Positions 21,663-33,454 are shown, counted from the first letter of the stretch. The stretch is 64,000 nt of DNA from Blastobasis lacticolella (GCA_905147135.1 LR990053.1:6026501-6090500); one strand, 5' to 3'. The notes: generated by a model not told the origin, from the sequence alone. Made by a program: numbers and translations.

Positions 21663-21863
21663 ATGGCCGATGGGGCAGCAAAGTTCTCGATTAGCGACCA
21701 CGTACCGGATGACGCAGCGTGGGTAGGCCTCCCACAAGGTGGACTGACGACCTGGAAAAGATCGCAGGTACCAGCTGGATGCGGAAGGCACAGGACCGGC
21801 CTTTGTGGCGATCTCTGGGGGAGGCCTATGCCCAGCAGTGGGCGTCTTTAAGCTGATGTGATG
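21663..21863 (+). pseudogene. RTE-type LINE, 3' end (truncated)
   Basis: Closely matches the last 200 bp of the RTE copy at 59394-59982, beginning at atggccgatggggcagcaaa and ending gaggcctatgcccagcagtg, then a short GATG tail. Frame-breaking changes are present. acttgtctaag (21652-21662) and actcgtctaag (21864-21874) are a likely 11-bp target duplication. Confidence 0.8.
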
Positions 21864-21874
21864 ACTCGTCTAAG

Positions 21875-22912
21875 TTAAGTAGCGTTACTATACATTCTCA
21901 CACTGCTCGTCGGCTAAGTGAACGCTCAGCGTTCAATACGGCTCCATGACCTGTCAATTTCGTTCATATTGGCAATCGCATACTGCTGATCGCCACTCAA
22001 GTAATGTCAGTTGGAACCCTGGGAGTTCGCGCGCACTATGACACCTCACTGTAACATTTCTGATCATGCGTGTTATATGCAGCTGCTGGGATGGGACGAG
22101 AAAATGGGCAACGTCTTCTTTTGTAACACTACGATCTCTTTTTTGCGTGGAGAGTATGGCAGAATACTCCACAGATGTGGAGGAGGCTCAAATCCGCCAG
22201 TGAAATGCTAAGGGCAGTTGGTGAGACACTATATAAAAATATAGGCGCAATACTACCATAGAAAAAAATACAATGTGCTAGCTAATTTTTTAGATTAGAT
22301 ATAGATAGTACGTAAGGGACACTGGTTTGTTCACACGCAGATACGTCACATATTTGAGGTTAGTCGAACTTCACGCAACGAGTTCGCAATGACGTCACAC
22401 AACTATCTCACTGTATAAGTAGTGCAACATCTGACCACTAGTGAGTATGCTACTTTAAGATATATGGTCAAATGCAAGCCTAATGTTAAAAAAAAAAAAT
22501 ATTTTTAAGAAGTATCAGACCCAATTTTTATCTGACATTTATGATCCAGCATACCACATTTTACAAAAAATATCCAACCACCATAATTAAACTAATAAAT
22601 ACCAATTCCAAACACTCTCGTCATATCAATGCCTTTTGTGACTTATTTGAAAGAAGTTCCTCCGAGGAATTGTGCTGAACGCCTTCCCAAATTGCTTACT
22701 TTCGGGGCCAGCTTTGATCACAGGAGACATAAGCACTTCTAAACGTCATTTGATGTCTTCGTGCTAGGGATGTTACTTCGGCTTCCGATTTTGGGCCACA
22801 GATTATGCCGAAATATTTTTAGATAACTTAAATTTTGTAAGTGTATTGAGTCAGTTACTACAATAAAATCGGTTTCAAACTATGACTTTAGAGCGCAGTC
22901 AATATAGTTTTA
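21875..22912. other. no gene seen
   Basis: Frames at 21954-22211 are open on both strands but show no motif. A short A-run sits at about 22487-22499. Confidence 0.4.
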
Positions 22913-23275
22913 CGCAAAAAGAGGGCTGCACGTCTGTCGCATCGTAGCTTCCGAACGGACAGACCTTCTCGATTTGGTTTTCTTTACTTGAAATCTAGTT
23001 TAATCGAGATCGTTAGTAGTTTTGTTTCTTTTAAATCGGTTCAGTATTTTGGGTAATATTTGCGAGCACCTATAGGTATGTAGATTTTGTCGAGGGTTTC
23101 TCGACATCAGTCGGTTAGGTTACTGATATTTTCCAATCAAATAAATTGTAGCGCTACAAGATGATTCCGACTGTTCGATCTCAAACTCTTCCGAGGTTTC
23201 GTCTTTTTTTATTACCTAGGGAAGCATACGGACGATCGGTCCACCTGGAAAGCAGCAACCGTCTCCCAGGACATT
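22913..23275 (+). repeat. 'atcgtagctnccgaa' dispersed repeat (copy 2)
   Basis: Has gtctgtcgcatcgtagcttc, cgaacggacagacc, tttaaatcggttcag and the ggtccacctgg tail in the same order as the other copies. Contains a cgagggtttctcg inverted motif near 23088. Confidence 0.55.
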
Positions 23276-23956
23276 AATAAATCGATTTAAAAACTCACGA
23301 TTAAAACCACCGTCGTAAGCGTAACATCCCTATTGCCTACCTTGATACCCTATTGGGCGTGAGTCCCACGTCCATACTCCATACGCTTGAGCCAGGCCGC
23401 CGTTGAATCGAAGACACAAAGCGGCCGCCAAACAAAAGGCGGACTCATCAACCAGAATGATAGTACAAAAATAAAGTTTTTGTGACACCAAGATGACACC
23501 CGAGAATCATTGTCGCCTGACACTTTGACGCAATTATGTGGAGTACACCTCTCCTAGGTAGTGAGTGGTCGCGGGAAATGGTGTCTCAAAGTGGTGTGGT
23601 ATTTGAGGAGGTATGGGAAAGTGCGTGGGACAACTTTGTACATAGACACAAAGTGCTTACTTAAAGATACCTAATCGCTAGGTGCTGTATCGAATATCCA
23701 TGTCAATGGAATAGATCCGGTCTCCGCGACTCACTGGTGTCATTTAAGGTGACCTGAAAATGAAATTGAATTCGGAAATTGCCAGTGTTTTGTCAATATC
23801 AACAACAACATAGTGTTAGCGAAATCCAGTCTCAGAGAAGGAAGGATAATTTGTGATAAATGTGCAGCTAGGAGGCAAGAAAACTAAAATACTATGTCGT
23901 AACGCCATTTCCAAAAAGGAAAATAGAAGCAGAATGAAGGAAGGAAGCCAAAGGAC
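23276..23956. other. no gene seen
   Basis: No supported feature. Confidence 0.4.
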
Positions 23957-24145
23957 GACGTGAGTGGTTCAGTTGGTTAACATGCCGTCTGTCACGCAGA
24001 GGTCCCTGGTTCGATTTCCCAAGCAGAAATTGAAATTATGAGTATTTAAAATTACATAACTAGTTAATCAGTTTTCTGGCACCCATAACACATGCTTTGC
24101 TTACTTTGGGGCTAGATGGTACTGTGTGGATTGTCCAACATTATT
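23957..24145 (+). mobile_element. SINE-B copy (tRNA-headed), plus strand
   Basis: The 5' head has box A-like tggttcagttgg and box B-like ggttcgatttcc, followed by gcagaaattgaaattatgag and the conserved 3' end gctttgcttactttggggct. Four more copies lie at 28012, 30495, 45623 and 46188. The tRNA-like head could be mistaken for a tRNA gene, but the downstream body is shared between copies. Confidence 0.8.
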
Positions 24146-24595
24146 TATTGTTTGATTTATATAAAGCAAACCAACAGTCACGAATATGTCGCCAACGTTA
24201 TTGTCAGGGTCCATAGCACATGTGCTGGCGACTGTACAATCATGCTGATTATACAGTTCGTTGGCGCTTCGGCATCCGAATCAAAGGCGAGGAAGCCATA
24301 CTGAAGTGACGTGATGATTGCGTTTTGATAAATATTAAGTGACGTGCCCGAACTTGTGAGGTGAGTGATATTTTTATATCGTTAAATCTTAATGGTAGCC
24401 GCTAATAGTTCTTTCGGAATTTAGTTTATTTTTGCGTTTGTAAAGTTAGCTAGCCGGCCATCTTTTGATGAAACTAACCAACATACAAATACATTATACC
24501 TAAATGACGTTTAGTAGAATAGAAAAAACTGTAAAACTCATTCGAATTTCGTAGTAGGTAACTAATAATTCTCTTAGTCTCGACTTGGTCTCGTC
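24146..24595. other. no gene seen
   Basis: AT-rich; the 62-codon frame at 24116-24304 overlaps the SINE tail and has no motif. Confidence 0.4.
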
Positions 24596-24715
24596 AGAGA
24601 CGGGCAACGCATTGGTAACTCCCCTGGTGTTGCTGATATCCATAGGCGGCGGTGACCACTTTCCATCAGGTTTCCCGCTTGCCTGTTTGTCTGCCGTATA
24701 ACATAAATAAAAAAG
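24596..24715 (+). pseudogene. CR1/Jockey-like LINE 3' end
   Basis: The frame reads GRQRIGNSPGVADIHRRR then a stop, the same end as at 13623-13857, followed by the accatcaggt-type and gccgtataacataaa tail with an A-rich end. Confidence 0.65.
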
Positions 24716-26334
24716 ACCTTACGTCACTGGAGTTGTATAATGCAAATAATATCACGGAGACACGAAAAAGAGCACCTGCATTTTATGTGACGCATTTTCA
24801 ACACTGTGATCTCCAGCCAAGCGACGAAATTATGACGATGCTACCAACCTATTTTGGAAAGTGTGCTTCCAGCAATGAACTGTCATGGGCTGTTGATAAG
24901 CTAATTATTTACCTACTCTATATCTATACTGCACAATTTAGTTAGGTAAGGTCGCTATTAATACAAAAAAGAGATACCCTATAACAGAAACGGTAACAAA
25001 AAATCAAACTCGTTTTGAAATCGCCCCAATTTCACAAAATAGATTCAAAACGATGACATTGCAATTTTTTATGTCACTTCTTTAGGTATGCCGTAAATAT
25101 TTTAGGCGACTCTATTTCTTGAAGAATAGGTTACAAAATTCCTTTAAAAATATCTTTGGATTGGGCAAAAAATGTTCCAGACACCATACGTTTGATACCA
25201 TTCGAGGACCGTTATAAAAAAAAACTAAACAAAGGGCATGTCCTCACACGTCCTTGGTGACAAAAAAAAGGATGGCATGTTAATTTTGCATGAAATGACT
25301 TTTCGGTGAGACTTGACAAGGGACTTAACGCCTTTTGAGACACCTTTTTAATGTTTGGTCCGCTGGAAACGAATTTTAAAAATAAAACGAAGCAAGGCAA
25401 GTGATTTAAAGTCTTGGTTTTTTATTTGAATTGTTAGTATATTCCTTTTTTAATTAACTCTCTCTAAATTAGCAGTAATTGTCATAATCTCAACAAATTG
25501 GGATCTACTAACATGACCTACTTGAGTTTCATATTAAAGAGTTATACTTGGAAAATTAAGTCGTAACAATAATGGAGTATGGATGGGTATGTATCTAGAC
25601 TAAATGTGTACAATAAAGTTTAAATATAGGTAAGTGTTACTATATTGCATTATAGTTTCTTTTCGGTCACCAAACTAATTTTCCAGTCATCTAGAAGATA
25701 CTCAGAGCATATTTTGCAGTAATTTTAGAGGCTTTCAAATTCTATTTGAGCGGATTACGAAATTAGTATCTGAAATATAAATAGAAGCCTAGTCTTTGGA
25801 ACCTTGAAAAGTACAGCCTAAAATAAAAACTACCCCTCTTCTATTGGTTCTAACTTCTCGTTAGAATTCACCAATCATCTCATCCATCGAGACATAAGCT
25901 GTGTCAAGCAGCCGTCCCTTGCCGCCATGCTGACTCACTGACCGCCAATTTCGATGCCAGATGGCGCCAAACACTGAGGAAATTTGATGTTGTTTCTTTT
26001 AGATCACCCGATGCGATACCCCGTGCGTGTATGACCGGCGATGGAGGTACTTTTTTAAGTTTAGTTTTTGGTTCATCTTTATTTGTAAGGCTAAGGCCAT
26101 AGGGATAATCTAAGGACCCAGCGGGTACTATCTCGGCAGCCAATTGACACTGAATATTATTACTATTTTAATTTTTTAAAAATCCATATTTTACACTATT
26201 GTATCTATCATTTTATAGTATAACAGCTCGATATCTAGCTGTGTTACGGTTAAAATACCGGACAACTGTACAACCAACTGGAACAAGGGAACGAGGAGCA
26301 CTCATAATGAAATTAGTGATCTTGGAAACATACA
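24716..26334. other. no gene seen
   Basis: Long AT-rich stretch. Frames at 24652-24945, 25212-25400 and 25904-26143 show no recognised domain. Confidence 0.4.
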
Positions 26335-26362
26335 TATACACACACATACACACACACACCAA
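26335..26362. repeat. CA-type microsatellite
   Basis: Interrupted dinucleotide run acacacacatacacacacac. Confidence 0.85.
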
Positions 26363-26923
26363 TATACATGTATTACCTTGTTTTATTCTTATTTTGATTG
26401 ATTTTTTGTTTGTCAATAGGGTATCTATATGCTAAGCTCCTTACGGGCTATATATTTAAAATTTTAAAATGCAGTTTTGTCTTAATGTACTTATATTTTA
26501 CATGTAATTAACTGCTGTTAAACTGTGAAATGAACTAATAAATAAATAGTAAATCATTTTTATATTTGTGCACCATAAATTTTTTAGGTAGATATATTAT
26601 AAGACTGCCTCTGTGGCTGCCCTGATAACCGGCACCATGATTTGTCGTATTGCAGGAGCACCGGACGCATTCCACGTCACGCAGACCTTGACGATGTCAT
26701 CCGTCAGACTTTTACCTCCTGGTCCTGGTACCCAACGGTTTAGCCTGGTAAAAGACCCGACGGAAAGACATTCACACCTTGGAAACTGGGACGGCATTGG
26801 GTCTGAACTCCGTGATGCTATGTGCATCGACATCCTTGCGTCCACGCGTCGTCCCATCTTCGGCCGGTGCCGAATCTGCTGAAAACGACAAACGGCGCAA
26901 ATAGGTATGAATATCTCCAGGCG
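26363..26923. other. no gene supported
   Basis: From 26596 both strands carry frames (89 and 150 codons) in a more GC-balanced block. The minus frame runs into SINE-C and neither matches a family I know. Possibly a decayed LINE. Confidence 0.3.
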
Positions 26924-27184
26924 CATCATCATCACAGCCCATAACAGTCCACTGGAGGACTTAGGGCCTCTCCCACAAAAAGGGAGGTTATTGCCATAAT
27001 CTCCACGCTTGGCAGGCGGGTTGGAAATCGCAGTGTTATAATATAACAATGGAAAATGCTGCTGCCCATTTTCCAGTCTACGGAGGCGCTTAGATCGTTT
27101 GCCCCGAAAACATTAGTCGCCTCGTACGACACCCACGAGTGTAAGGGGTTGGTGCTATTCTACTCTGCCGGACACCACACGGCC
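26924..27184 (-). mobile_element. SINE-C copy
   Basis: On the minus strand it starts ggccgtgtggtgtccggcag and ends agtcc(t)ccagtggactgttat, gggctgtgatgatgatg. Full length. The chance minus-strand frame ending ISNPPAKRGDYGNNLPF is a by-product seen in many copies. Confidence 0.85.
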
Positions 27185-28011
27185 AGGCGCATATTCCTTA
27201 CCTATATCTGAAACTAGCCAAACGCCTGTTCAACAGAATTCTGGGTTCTACTTGGGTCATCGTATTAGCCTTGCCATCCAGCGGGGCAACGTGGCCAGCC
27301 TTCTGGGCACTTTTCCGCAATCAGGGGATCTGGAATAAATATTTTACCTGTGTAGTTAGTTATAAGTAATATAGGTCGGCTTTTTGTCATTTTTTTATAA
27401 GATAAAAAAACAATTAAAATTATATTGGTACCTACTATAATTCATACCACGTACCACTGTGCAGTCTCTATTTTTTTGTTAAGTAGAAAAACGGCCTAAT
27501 AGATATATCAAAGCCCGCAAGGAGACGCTTTAAACTTTTACGAGCCAAAAACACAATCTTTGTCCCATTTATTGGGGGCAATATCACGTCGTTTTTCTAC
27601 CATAAACCCCGAGCTTATCTCCAACCTTTGATTGTGTCATTTCAAGCTAAGCCGCCCCGGGACGGCTAATTGAGCCATCTGCCGTAAACCTGTTGTCATG
27701 GCAATCATTCGTTTATTGCCCAACAGTGGACTACCCCCAATTTTAATTAGAAGATACCGCGGGGAAACCAAATTGGGCCTATATAACTTTGCCCAGTGTA
27801 AGTTGACCTCCGATACTTTATTGGGGGAAGATTGGCTGTGTTAAATCACGTGCTGAGTTGGTGAGAAGAGTTCAAAGTAAAGTGGTTTAGTGGTGGAGGG
27901 ATAAGTTCGTATGGTTCTTGGAAATGACAACGTTTGTATATCTTTAGTGGTTCTATTCGAATTGATTGGCATATAAGTAGGTTACCTACTAAATAATAAA
28001 TAAATAATAAT
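27185..28011. other. no gene seen; unusually repeat-free 27540-27830
   Basis: 27540-27830 has balanced composition with ccgccccgggacggc and attgagccatctgccg and no repeat signature, so it could be conserved non-coding DNA. This is a guess without an alignment. Confidence 0.3.
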
Positions 28012-28262
28012 AAATATGCTTGGACAAATTCACACAGCGCCATCTGGCCCCAAAGTAAGCAAAGCTTGTGTTATGGGTGTTAGATTACTGATAAATTACT
28101 TGTATGCTTTTTTGTTATATACTTAATAAACATAGGTACAGCTACACCCAGACCCGTAACAAATTAAAATTCATCATTTCAATTTCTATTCGGCCGGGAA
28201 TCGAACCCGGGACTTCTGCGTGGCGACCGGCATGTTAACCAACTGAACCACTGAGGTCGCCT
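28012..28262 (-). mobile_element. SINE-B reference copy, full length
   Basis: The minus strand reads ctcagtggttcagttggtta (box A), gccggtcgccacgcagaagt, then a perfect ggttcgattcc box B. The body runs gaaattgaaatgatgaattt, gttacgggtctgggtgtag, and the end is aagctttgcttactttgggg, ccagatggcgctgtgtgaat. The cleanest member of the family, about 250 bp, with an ATTT-rich tail. Confidence 0.85.
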
Positions 28263-29771
28263 ATTATATATGTTACTCAACTCTTGCTCTGCGATGTTTT
28301 ATGTACTGACGGTTGTATGGAATGCCTCATAAACATAACAATTTCTATGAAAATCTTCCAATAAGATTTATAGTTAGACTTATTGGAACTTCTAAATTGG
28401 GATATTCGAAAAATTTTGTAGTCCAATGGTCGTTTTCACCGAATGTAACTTTTTAGCCAATCAGCAACGTCAAAATGATGATAAAAAACGACTTGGGCGA
28501 TTCCTAAGTTTGTTGAAAATGGCAATCATTTACCTAATTGGAAATTAATTTGCTCAAATGGAATTTTTAAAATTCCAATAAGATTGAATAAGAATTCACT
28601 GTAGGTATTTGTTCTATTTTCAGCTTTTTGGGAAATCTTGCGATTCAATGTATTACCTATGTAGGTATCCATGTAGGTATATTATGTTATGTATCTACCT
28701 ATAAGAATTTTGATAAGGATTTTTTTTATTAAATATCTACTTAGGGCATTTTGGGTACGTTGCCTAATAGCAGTGGTTTAATAGATTAATTTATTTTTAT
28801 TTTTATCTTTATTTGATTTTAGGTTATTTTAGTTATAGTTAGTAAGTTTTCAGTATTATAGTTACTAACAAAGATACAATGAAGTTAATAAGACCTAGTA
28901 TAAAATTTAGCCAACCTAGGTAGGCCACCATGAGGGAAGGCAGGTATATCCAGCTGTCGCGTCATCCGGTCGCCTCTCGCCGGCCCTTTCCGGTTTAAGC
29001 CGTTACGCTTTCCGGCTCGCAGTGGCGCGATCCGAGTGTTAGCTTTGCATTGCCCGGTTTGGTATCCGATATTATGATATCGGTTTTTAGTAGCTTCATT
29101 TCTGACACCGGCTATAGGTAGTACCTACGAGCCAAATAGATTGGCAATAGCGGACATTGACCTCTCGGTTTAACAAATTTTTAAATGGTCGCAACAATTG
29201 CTATACCTAATGATTTCTATTGTCGTTTCTGTTAAAAGGTACCTTATGATTTATATTGTCGTTTTTGTTAAAATTTTATGTACTTAAGTAGAACAGTTTA
29301 TAATAGGTAATTTTCAGTACCTATAATTTTCATGAAATAGTGCCTGCAGTGAATATTTGGTAAAAGTGCGTTGACCATCTGCCATTACTAGTTTATTAGA
29401 AACGAATTTACGCAGTAATTGCCTTACTTCTTTTACAAATTAGGTCTATTTTTGAAAAATATAACCCTTTAAAATAGTATTATACCAATCGCTCTGACTA
29501 CGTACCTACGAATTACGTAATCTTTTTGGGACTTCCTATAGTTTCGGCTTCGTACTTACACGACAGAGACAACGCTCTACAAAGCCGAACTAGGCGAATT
29601 GAGTTTATTGACCCCCGACATCTGCAGTAGGTATTTAAATGAAGTTGCTTACATAATTCATCGAACTTCACAAGTCCGTTTGAGTCTCACTTTTATGCAT
29701 TCGGCCAAATCTAGTTTAGGTACGGCTATGTTGTCTAGACTTACCTGAGAAAACTGATGTATATTTTTTTA
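28263..29771. other. no gene seen
   Basis: AT-rich, except a GC-richer patch at 28940-29060 (cgcctctcgccggccctttc). aatttctattgtcgtttctgttaaa-like wording at about 29215 and 29250 is a short local duplication. Confidence 0.4.
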
Positions 29772-29875
29772 TGCAATACAGAACAAGAGAGCAGACAGCC
29801 CATCTGATGGTAAGTGGTAACTGTCGTCCATAACATCTACGATTCATACATTTAGTTTGCAGATAACAAAAATGC
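29772..29875 (-). repeat. dispersed repeat fragment, same family as 6900-7142
   Basis: Inverted match: catctgatggtaagtggtaa and ccataacatctacgattcat correspond to the end of the 6900-7142 element. Confidence 0.55.
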
Positions 29876-29960
29876 TAGTGTACAAAAGATAATTGAATTC
29901 ATACGTTTGTTTAACTTCAATTCTTTGCCAAATTTTAACGTTATACTGTATTAAAGTCAG

Positions 29961-30045
29961 ATCTGTCAAATCCTGGATCATGGTCAAGGCGGACTCCGGG
30001 CCCTCGTGCACTAGAGCACAAAGACGTTAACGCCAAGATCACTCA
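29961..30045 (+). mobile_element. SINE-A 3' fragment with perfect TSD
   Basis: Just 85 bp of the family's 3' module (atctgtcaaatcctggatca to gttaacgccaagat). It is flanked by perfect 11-bp repeats attaaagtcag at 29950-29960 and 30046-30056. Confidence 0.82.
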
Positions 30046-30184
30046 ATTAAAGTCAGTAAAATAACATAGTTTCTGTAATAGGCACTATAACTTTTACCCA
30101 TAATAAACCCAACAAAGTTAGCTAAAATCTTTACCAAACATACGCCAAACCCTAACCTAACAAATTCCATCAAAAGCCACATTT

Positions 30185-30330
30185 CCAACCAACCACGTGA
30201 CGTAGAGGGCGTTAGTCGCCCATCGTGTCACCACGATGTCATTGGGCGCCGGCGACGTCCCCCATTGGTGGAAAGTGTCGCGGGCGGTGACGGCGACACC
30301 GCTGATTGGCGGAGATTGTCACAATGGAGG
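30185..30330. promoter_or_regulatory. CG-rich promoter-like block with three ATTGG boxes
   Basis: Contains cacgtg at 30194-30199 running into cgtgacgt, a catcgtg/cacgatg inverted repeat at 30221-30238, and three ATTGG (inverted CCAAT) motifs at 30241, 30264 and 30305. Such spacing is typical of NF-Y promoters. No exon is visible downstream; the 68-codon frame at 30265-30471 is unconvincing. Confidence 0.4.
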
Positions 30331-30494
30331 CGGGACTCGCGTTCCAATTTTAAAAGGTCTGCGATGAACGCTGGCGCGCTTTGGCGCTGGATTTTGTTAT
30401 TAGTTGGTTTTACTATTCATTATTTTCCTTTAGTTGTTAATACGTGGGTCGTCCATTCAGCATTAGAATAAAATGAAAGCAATTAAATTCAGTT

Positions 30495-30678
30495 ACGAGC
30501 TGAGTGGTTCAGTTGCTTATTATAAGTGTGCCTCGCAGAGGGTTCGATTCTCGGCCGAGCAGAAATTGAAATGATGGATTGTAATTTCGGTTACGGGTCC
30601 GGGTGTAGTATCTAACACGCATACTACAAGCTTTGCTTACTTTGGGGCTAGATGGCGCTGTGTGAATTGATCCAGGTA
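30495..30678 (+). mobile_element. SINE-B copy with damaged head
   Basis: Box A-like tggttcagttg and gggttcgattctcgg survive, but the middle of the tRNA region is shortened. The 3' end gctttgcttactttggggct is intact. Confidence 0.78.
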
Positions 30679-31264
30679 TTTTTATTTATTTGTAAGTAAA
30701 AATCAATTTACATAGATATCATTGCAATTTATTTCATTATCGTATTGAAGACTATCTTTTATGTAAATAGATAGCTAGGTACTAAGTTACGACCTACATT
30801 ACCAATGCGTACATTCTGCTTCAGGGGTCAATTAATTAACGTCTGTACCACACTGCCTCTAGATCTAGACCATCTCTATGTAACTAATTGCAGTTTTTAG
30901 TAGTAGCGACATTGTTCTACCACAATCGATCTGGATAATTTATGCCCTGTTCCACCATCACCTCGATTTTACGGGATTCAAAACCATTTAGAAAACTTAC
31001 CACTTATCTAAACATTACGTTTTAAACTATCGCGGCTATTATCACACATTTTAAAGGTATATCCGGGTTTCGTACCGCGTACCTTTGTTTACGAGTATCT
31101 AACCCGATATTTCGACCCAGTTACAGTTGTAACAAACCCGGAAACACACCTTCAAAATGTGTCTAAACATTTCAAAATGTATCTAAACATTTGCAGGTAG
31201 CACCACAATTAGAACTTACTTATCTGTCTTCTAGTTGTGGGTACTTAGACACCTCTTTTCTCAC
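30679..31264. other. no gene seen; faint repeat at 31060-31165
   Basis: 31060-31165 contains cgtaccgcgtacctttgttt and acccgatatttcgaccc, wording shared in part with about 14970-15000, suggesting an old dispersed repeat. Confidence 0.4.
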
Positions 31265-31372
31265 TTTTTCTCGCAGGCCAGCGCGGGGGTGCCCGCCGCG
31301 GGGTGCGGGGGGAGCGTATTGATCGCGCCCCTCCCCCGCGCCCCGCGCCGCGGCGGCGAAAAATGGAACTGG
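31265..31372. other. very CG-rich, self-complementary block
   Basis: gtgcccgccgcggggtgcgg and cccctcccccgcgccccgcg, gccgcggcggcg can pair with each other. No frame or SINE signature; possibly a CpG-rich regulatory region. Confidence 0.35.
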
Positions 31373-31549
31373 GAGATTTACGTGGTGGAAATTAGATGAT
31401 TAGGTTTTGTAGGTTAGGGGTTGGGTAGTTATGGAAATGGCTAGCTAGCTTAGGAGCGAGTAAGTACCTATGCTAAATTTCCCTAGCTACCTATTTACTT
31501 ATAATATTTTTAACAGGAATAACTGTGAGTATCTAGGAGTTGTTGTTTT

Positions 31550-31702
31550 TGTTCACCCGCCCCCAGTTCGGATCTCTGTAAACAATAAACTTCAACGCAG
31601 GAACGTATTATTTTCCCGGGATAAAAAGTAGCCTATGTTAGTCTGCGATATTGCAGCATTCTATTAGTGGAAAATTTTTTAAAGTAGGTCAGTAGTTTTT
31701 GA
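31550..31702 (+). repeat. Lep1-like repeat, left part, split by an RTE insertion
   Basis: Contains gggataaaaagtagcctatg and ends agtagtttttga; it continues at 31922. A parallel unsplit copy is at 34290-34480. Confidence 0.6.
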
Positions 31703-31921
31703 CATGTATGCCGCATGCCAAACGAATTGTGGGTAAAAATATGGACCCCACAAAACGTAACAAGGAAGCGCGGAAGGCCTAGACGGAGATGGCGGGACGA
31801 GTTGGACGCCTTTTCTAAGGATTGGCCGAAGAAAGCATCCGACCGTGAGTCGTGGAAGATTGAAAGGGAGGCCTTTGCCCTGCAGTGGGACAGTAATGGC
31901 TAAAAATAAAATAATAATAAA
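31703..31921 (+). pseudogene. RTE-type LINE 3' end inserted in the repeat
   Basis: Frame 31715-31903 encodes the conserved tail TRKRGRPRRRWRDELDAFSK, then KKASDRESWKIEREAFALQW and DSNG before a stop. Perfect 12-bp flanks agtagtttttga at 31691-31702 and 31922-31933 prove insertion into the older repeat. Strongly 5'-truncated. Confidence 0.82.
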
Positions 31922-31975
31922 AGTAGTTTTTGAGTTTATTCGTTATAAACAAAAATACATTTTATTTTATGTGTT
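31922..31975 (+). repeat. Lep1-like repeat, right part
   Basis: agtagtttttgagtttattc then gttataaacaaaaatac resumes the element interrupted at 31702; compare 34440-34480. Confidence 0.6.
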
Positions 31976-32084
31976 TAGCTCAATCCTGTGTAGTCGAGTT
32001 TTGTTTGATTGTAGGTACTGTTATTCAACGAATTAGTTGACCACCTGACAGTATGATAATCTATACCTATAGCAATATGGACTA

Positions 32085-32343
32085 CCACCATCTCAGCCCA
32101 TATCATTCCACTGCAGGACTTAGGCCCTCTCCCACGGAAGGGGAGGTTATTGCCATAATCTCCACGCTTGGCAGGCGGGTTGGAGATCGCAGTGCTATAA
32201 ATATAACAGTGAAAAACGCTGCTGCCCATTTTACAGCCTACGGAGACTCTAGATCCTTTTCCTCGAAAACATTAGTCGCCTTGTACGACACCCAAAAGTG
32301 TAAGGGGTTGGTGCTATTCTACTCTGCCGGACACCACACGGCT
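32085..32343 (-). mobile_element. SINE-C copy
   Basis: Full-length copy (minus strand: gccgtgtggtgtccggcaga to gcctaagtcctgcagtggaa), with a weakened GATGAT tail (gagatggtgg). Confidence 0.82.
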
Positions 32344-32777
32344 AAATATAACTAAACTATAACTATATATGGACTAAGAGGTCAGCTAATGACTGTACCA
32401 CACGAGCTATTGACAACTAAATAGTGTAATTTTTCGATGTCCCTACCTAGTTATCTGCCTGCAAGTGGCATCAATCGTCCAATTAGACTTGAGTCTTTTC
32501 CACATTTGCGGAGAGGTTGGAGTTTGGTATCGTACAACTCTGCAGGACAAAAATGTTCCCGTACCGTCTTTGGTTGTGAAACTAGCTGCCTATTTAAATT
32601 TCCCGAAGTGAGAGGGTACTACGACGTGGAGGTATTCAGGAAGTGTATGAAAAGGTTTTACGGGGTTGCTATCATGCCCGGTATTAACAAAATGTTACTA
32701 CGGTAAATGTTTACCATCACGCAAGCCGATTTTACGCAACGTCGTATAACCCCCAACCAAGTTTACATATAGGTACC
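32344..32777 (+). pseudogene. decayed LINE 3' end (core 32618-32690)
   Basis: gaggtattcaggaagtgtat, gaaaaggttttacggggttg parallels gagttcttcaagaaaggggt, gaaaaggtttttacggggtc at about 56900-56945. Only the last about 75 bp are recognisable; the surrounding sequence is unassigned. Confidence 0.45.
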
Positions 32778-32990
32778 CAAATATTTTCGAAACTACTGAA
32801 CCGATTTTAATGAAACAAAACTAAAACCAACTCGATTAAACTGCCTTTCAAACAAAGAAAACCACATCGAAATGGGCCTATCCGTTCGGGAGCTACAATG
32901 CCACAGACAGACACACACCTCCACACATATCCAGAGCCACAAATACAGACACACATCAAACTTATACCACTCCTCTTTTTCGTCGGAGGT
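32778..32990 (-). repeat. 'atcgtagctnccgaa' dispersed repeat (copy 3, inverted)
   Basis: Read on the minus strand: tgtgtctgtctgtggcattg, tagctcccgaacggatagg, then the ttaaaatcggttcagtag motif. Confidence 0.55.
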
Positions 32991-33352
32991 TAAAAATAAA
33001 GCGCCTCCAACACACGACCAAGGTAACATAGTAGAGAACCAGCCCAAACAGCACGGCAATAACCAACTACCAGTTAGCTGTGCAAAATCGACGGACAGAC
33101 AGACAATAGAACCGAGCAAATCCGCTATCGTATCGCGTTTGATCGTAACTTTTAATTGTGGCAGTAAAGTTGTGTCTAACGCGGTTAGTTCCGCGCGCCG
33201 CCACCGCGTCGCCACCGTCGCCGCAGACTTGAACCAATCGCCTTTACGAGTGTGAGCGGATTGATGGTTCGTGTCGGGAGGGCGGCTGGCACACCGTAGT
33301 GTAACGCTGGGAATGATTGAAAATGTATACCTACCTATAAGTATGATAAGTA
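32991..33352. other. no gene seen; CG-rich 33180-33260
   Basis: Two long opposite frames cover the region (127 and 200 codons) but neither has a motif, and both run into repeats at their ends. Confidence 0.35.
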
Positions 33353-33454
33353 TCATCAACATCATATCAGCCGAAAGACGCCCACTGCTGGGCATAGGCC
33401 TCCCCCATTGATCTCCACAAAGACCGGTCCTGTGCCTTCCGCATCCAGCTGGTA
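33353..33454 (-). pseudogene. RTE-type LINE 3' end, part 1 (split by MITE)
   Basis: The minus strand matches the last about 100 bp of the RTE copy at 59394-59982: accagctggatgcggaaggc to gaggcctatgcccagcagtg and a degenerate GATG tail. Continues at 33708 beyond the MITE. Confidence 0.8.

Noticed and set aside
26597..27049. 150-codon minus-strand frame
   Set aside because: Its N-terminal part is translated SINE-C sequence (the same ISNPPAKRGDYG peptide appears at 32.1, 34.6, 48.7 and 54.1 kb).
28195..28260. Possible tRNA gene on the minus strand
   Set aside because: The same head and downstream body recur in four other places, so it is SINE-B.
32793..33395. 200-codon minus-strand frame
   Set aside because: It starts in an RTE tail and ends in a dispersed repeat; the middle has no family motif.
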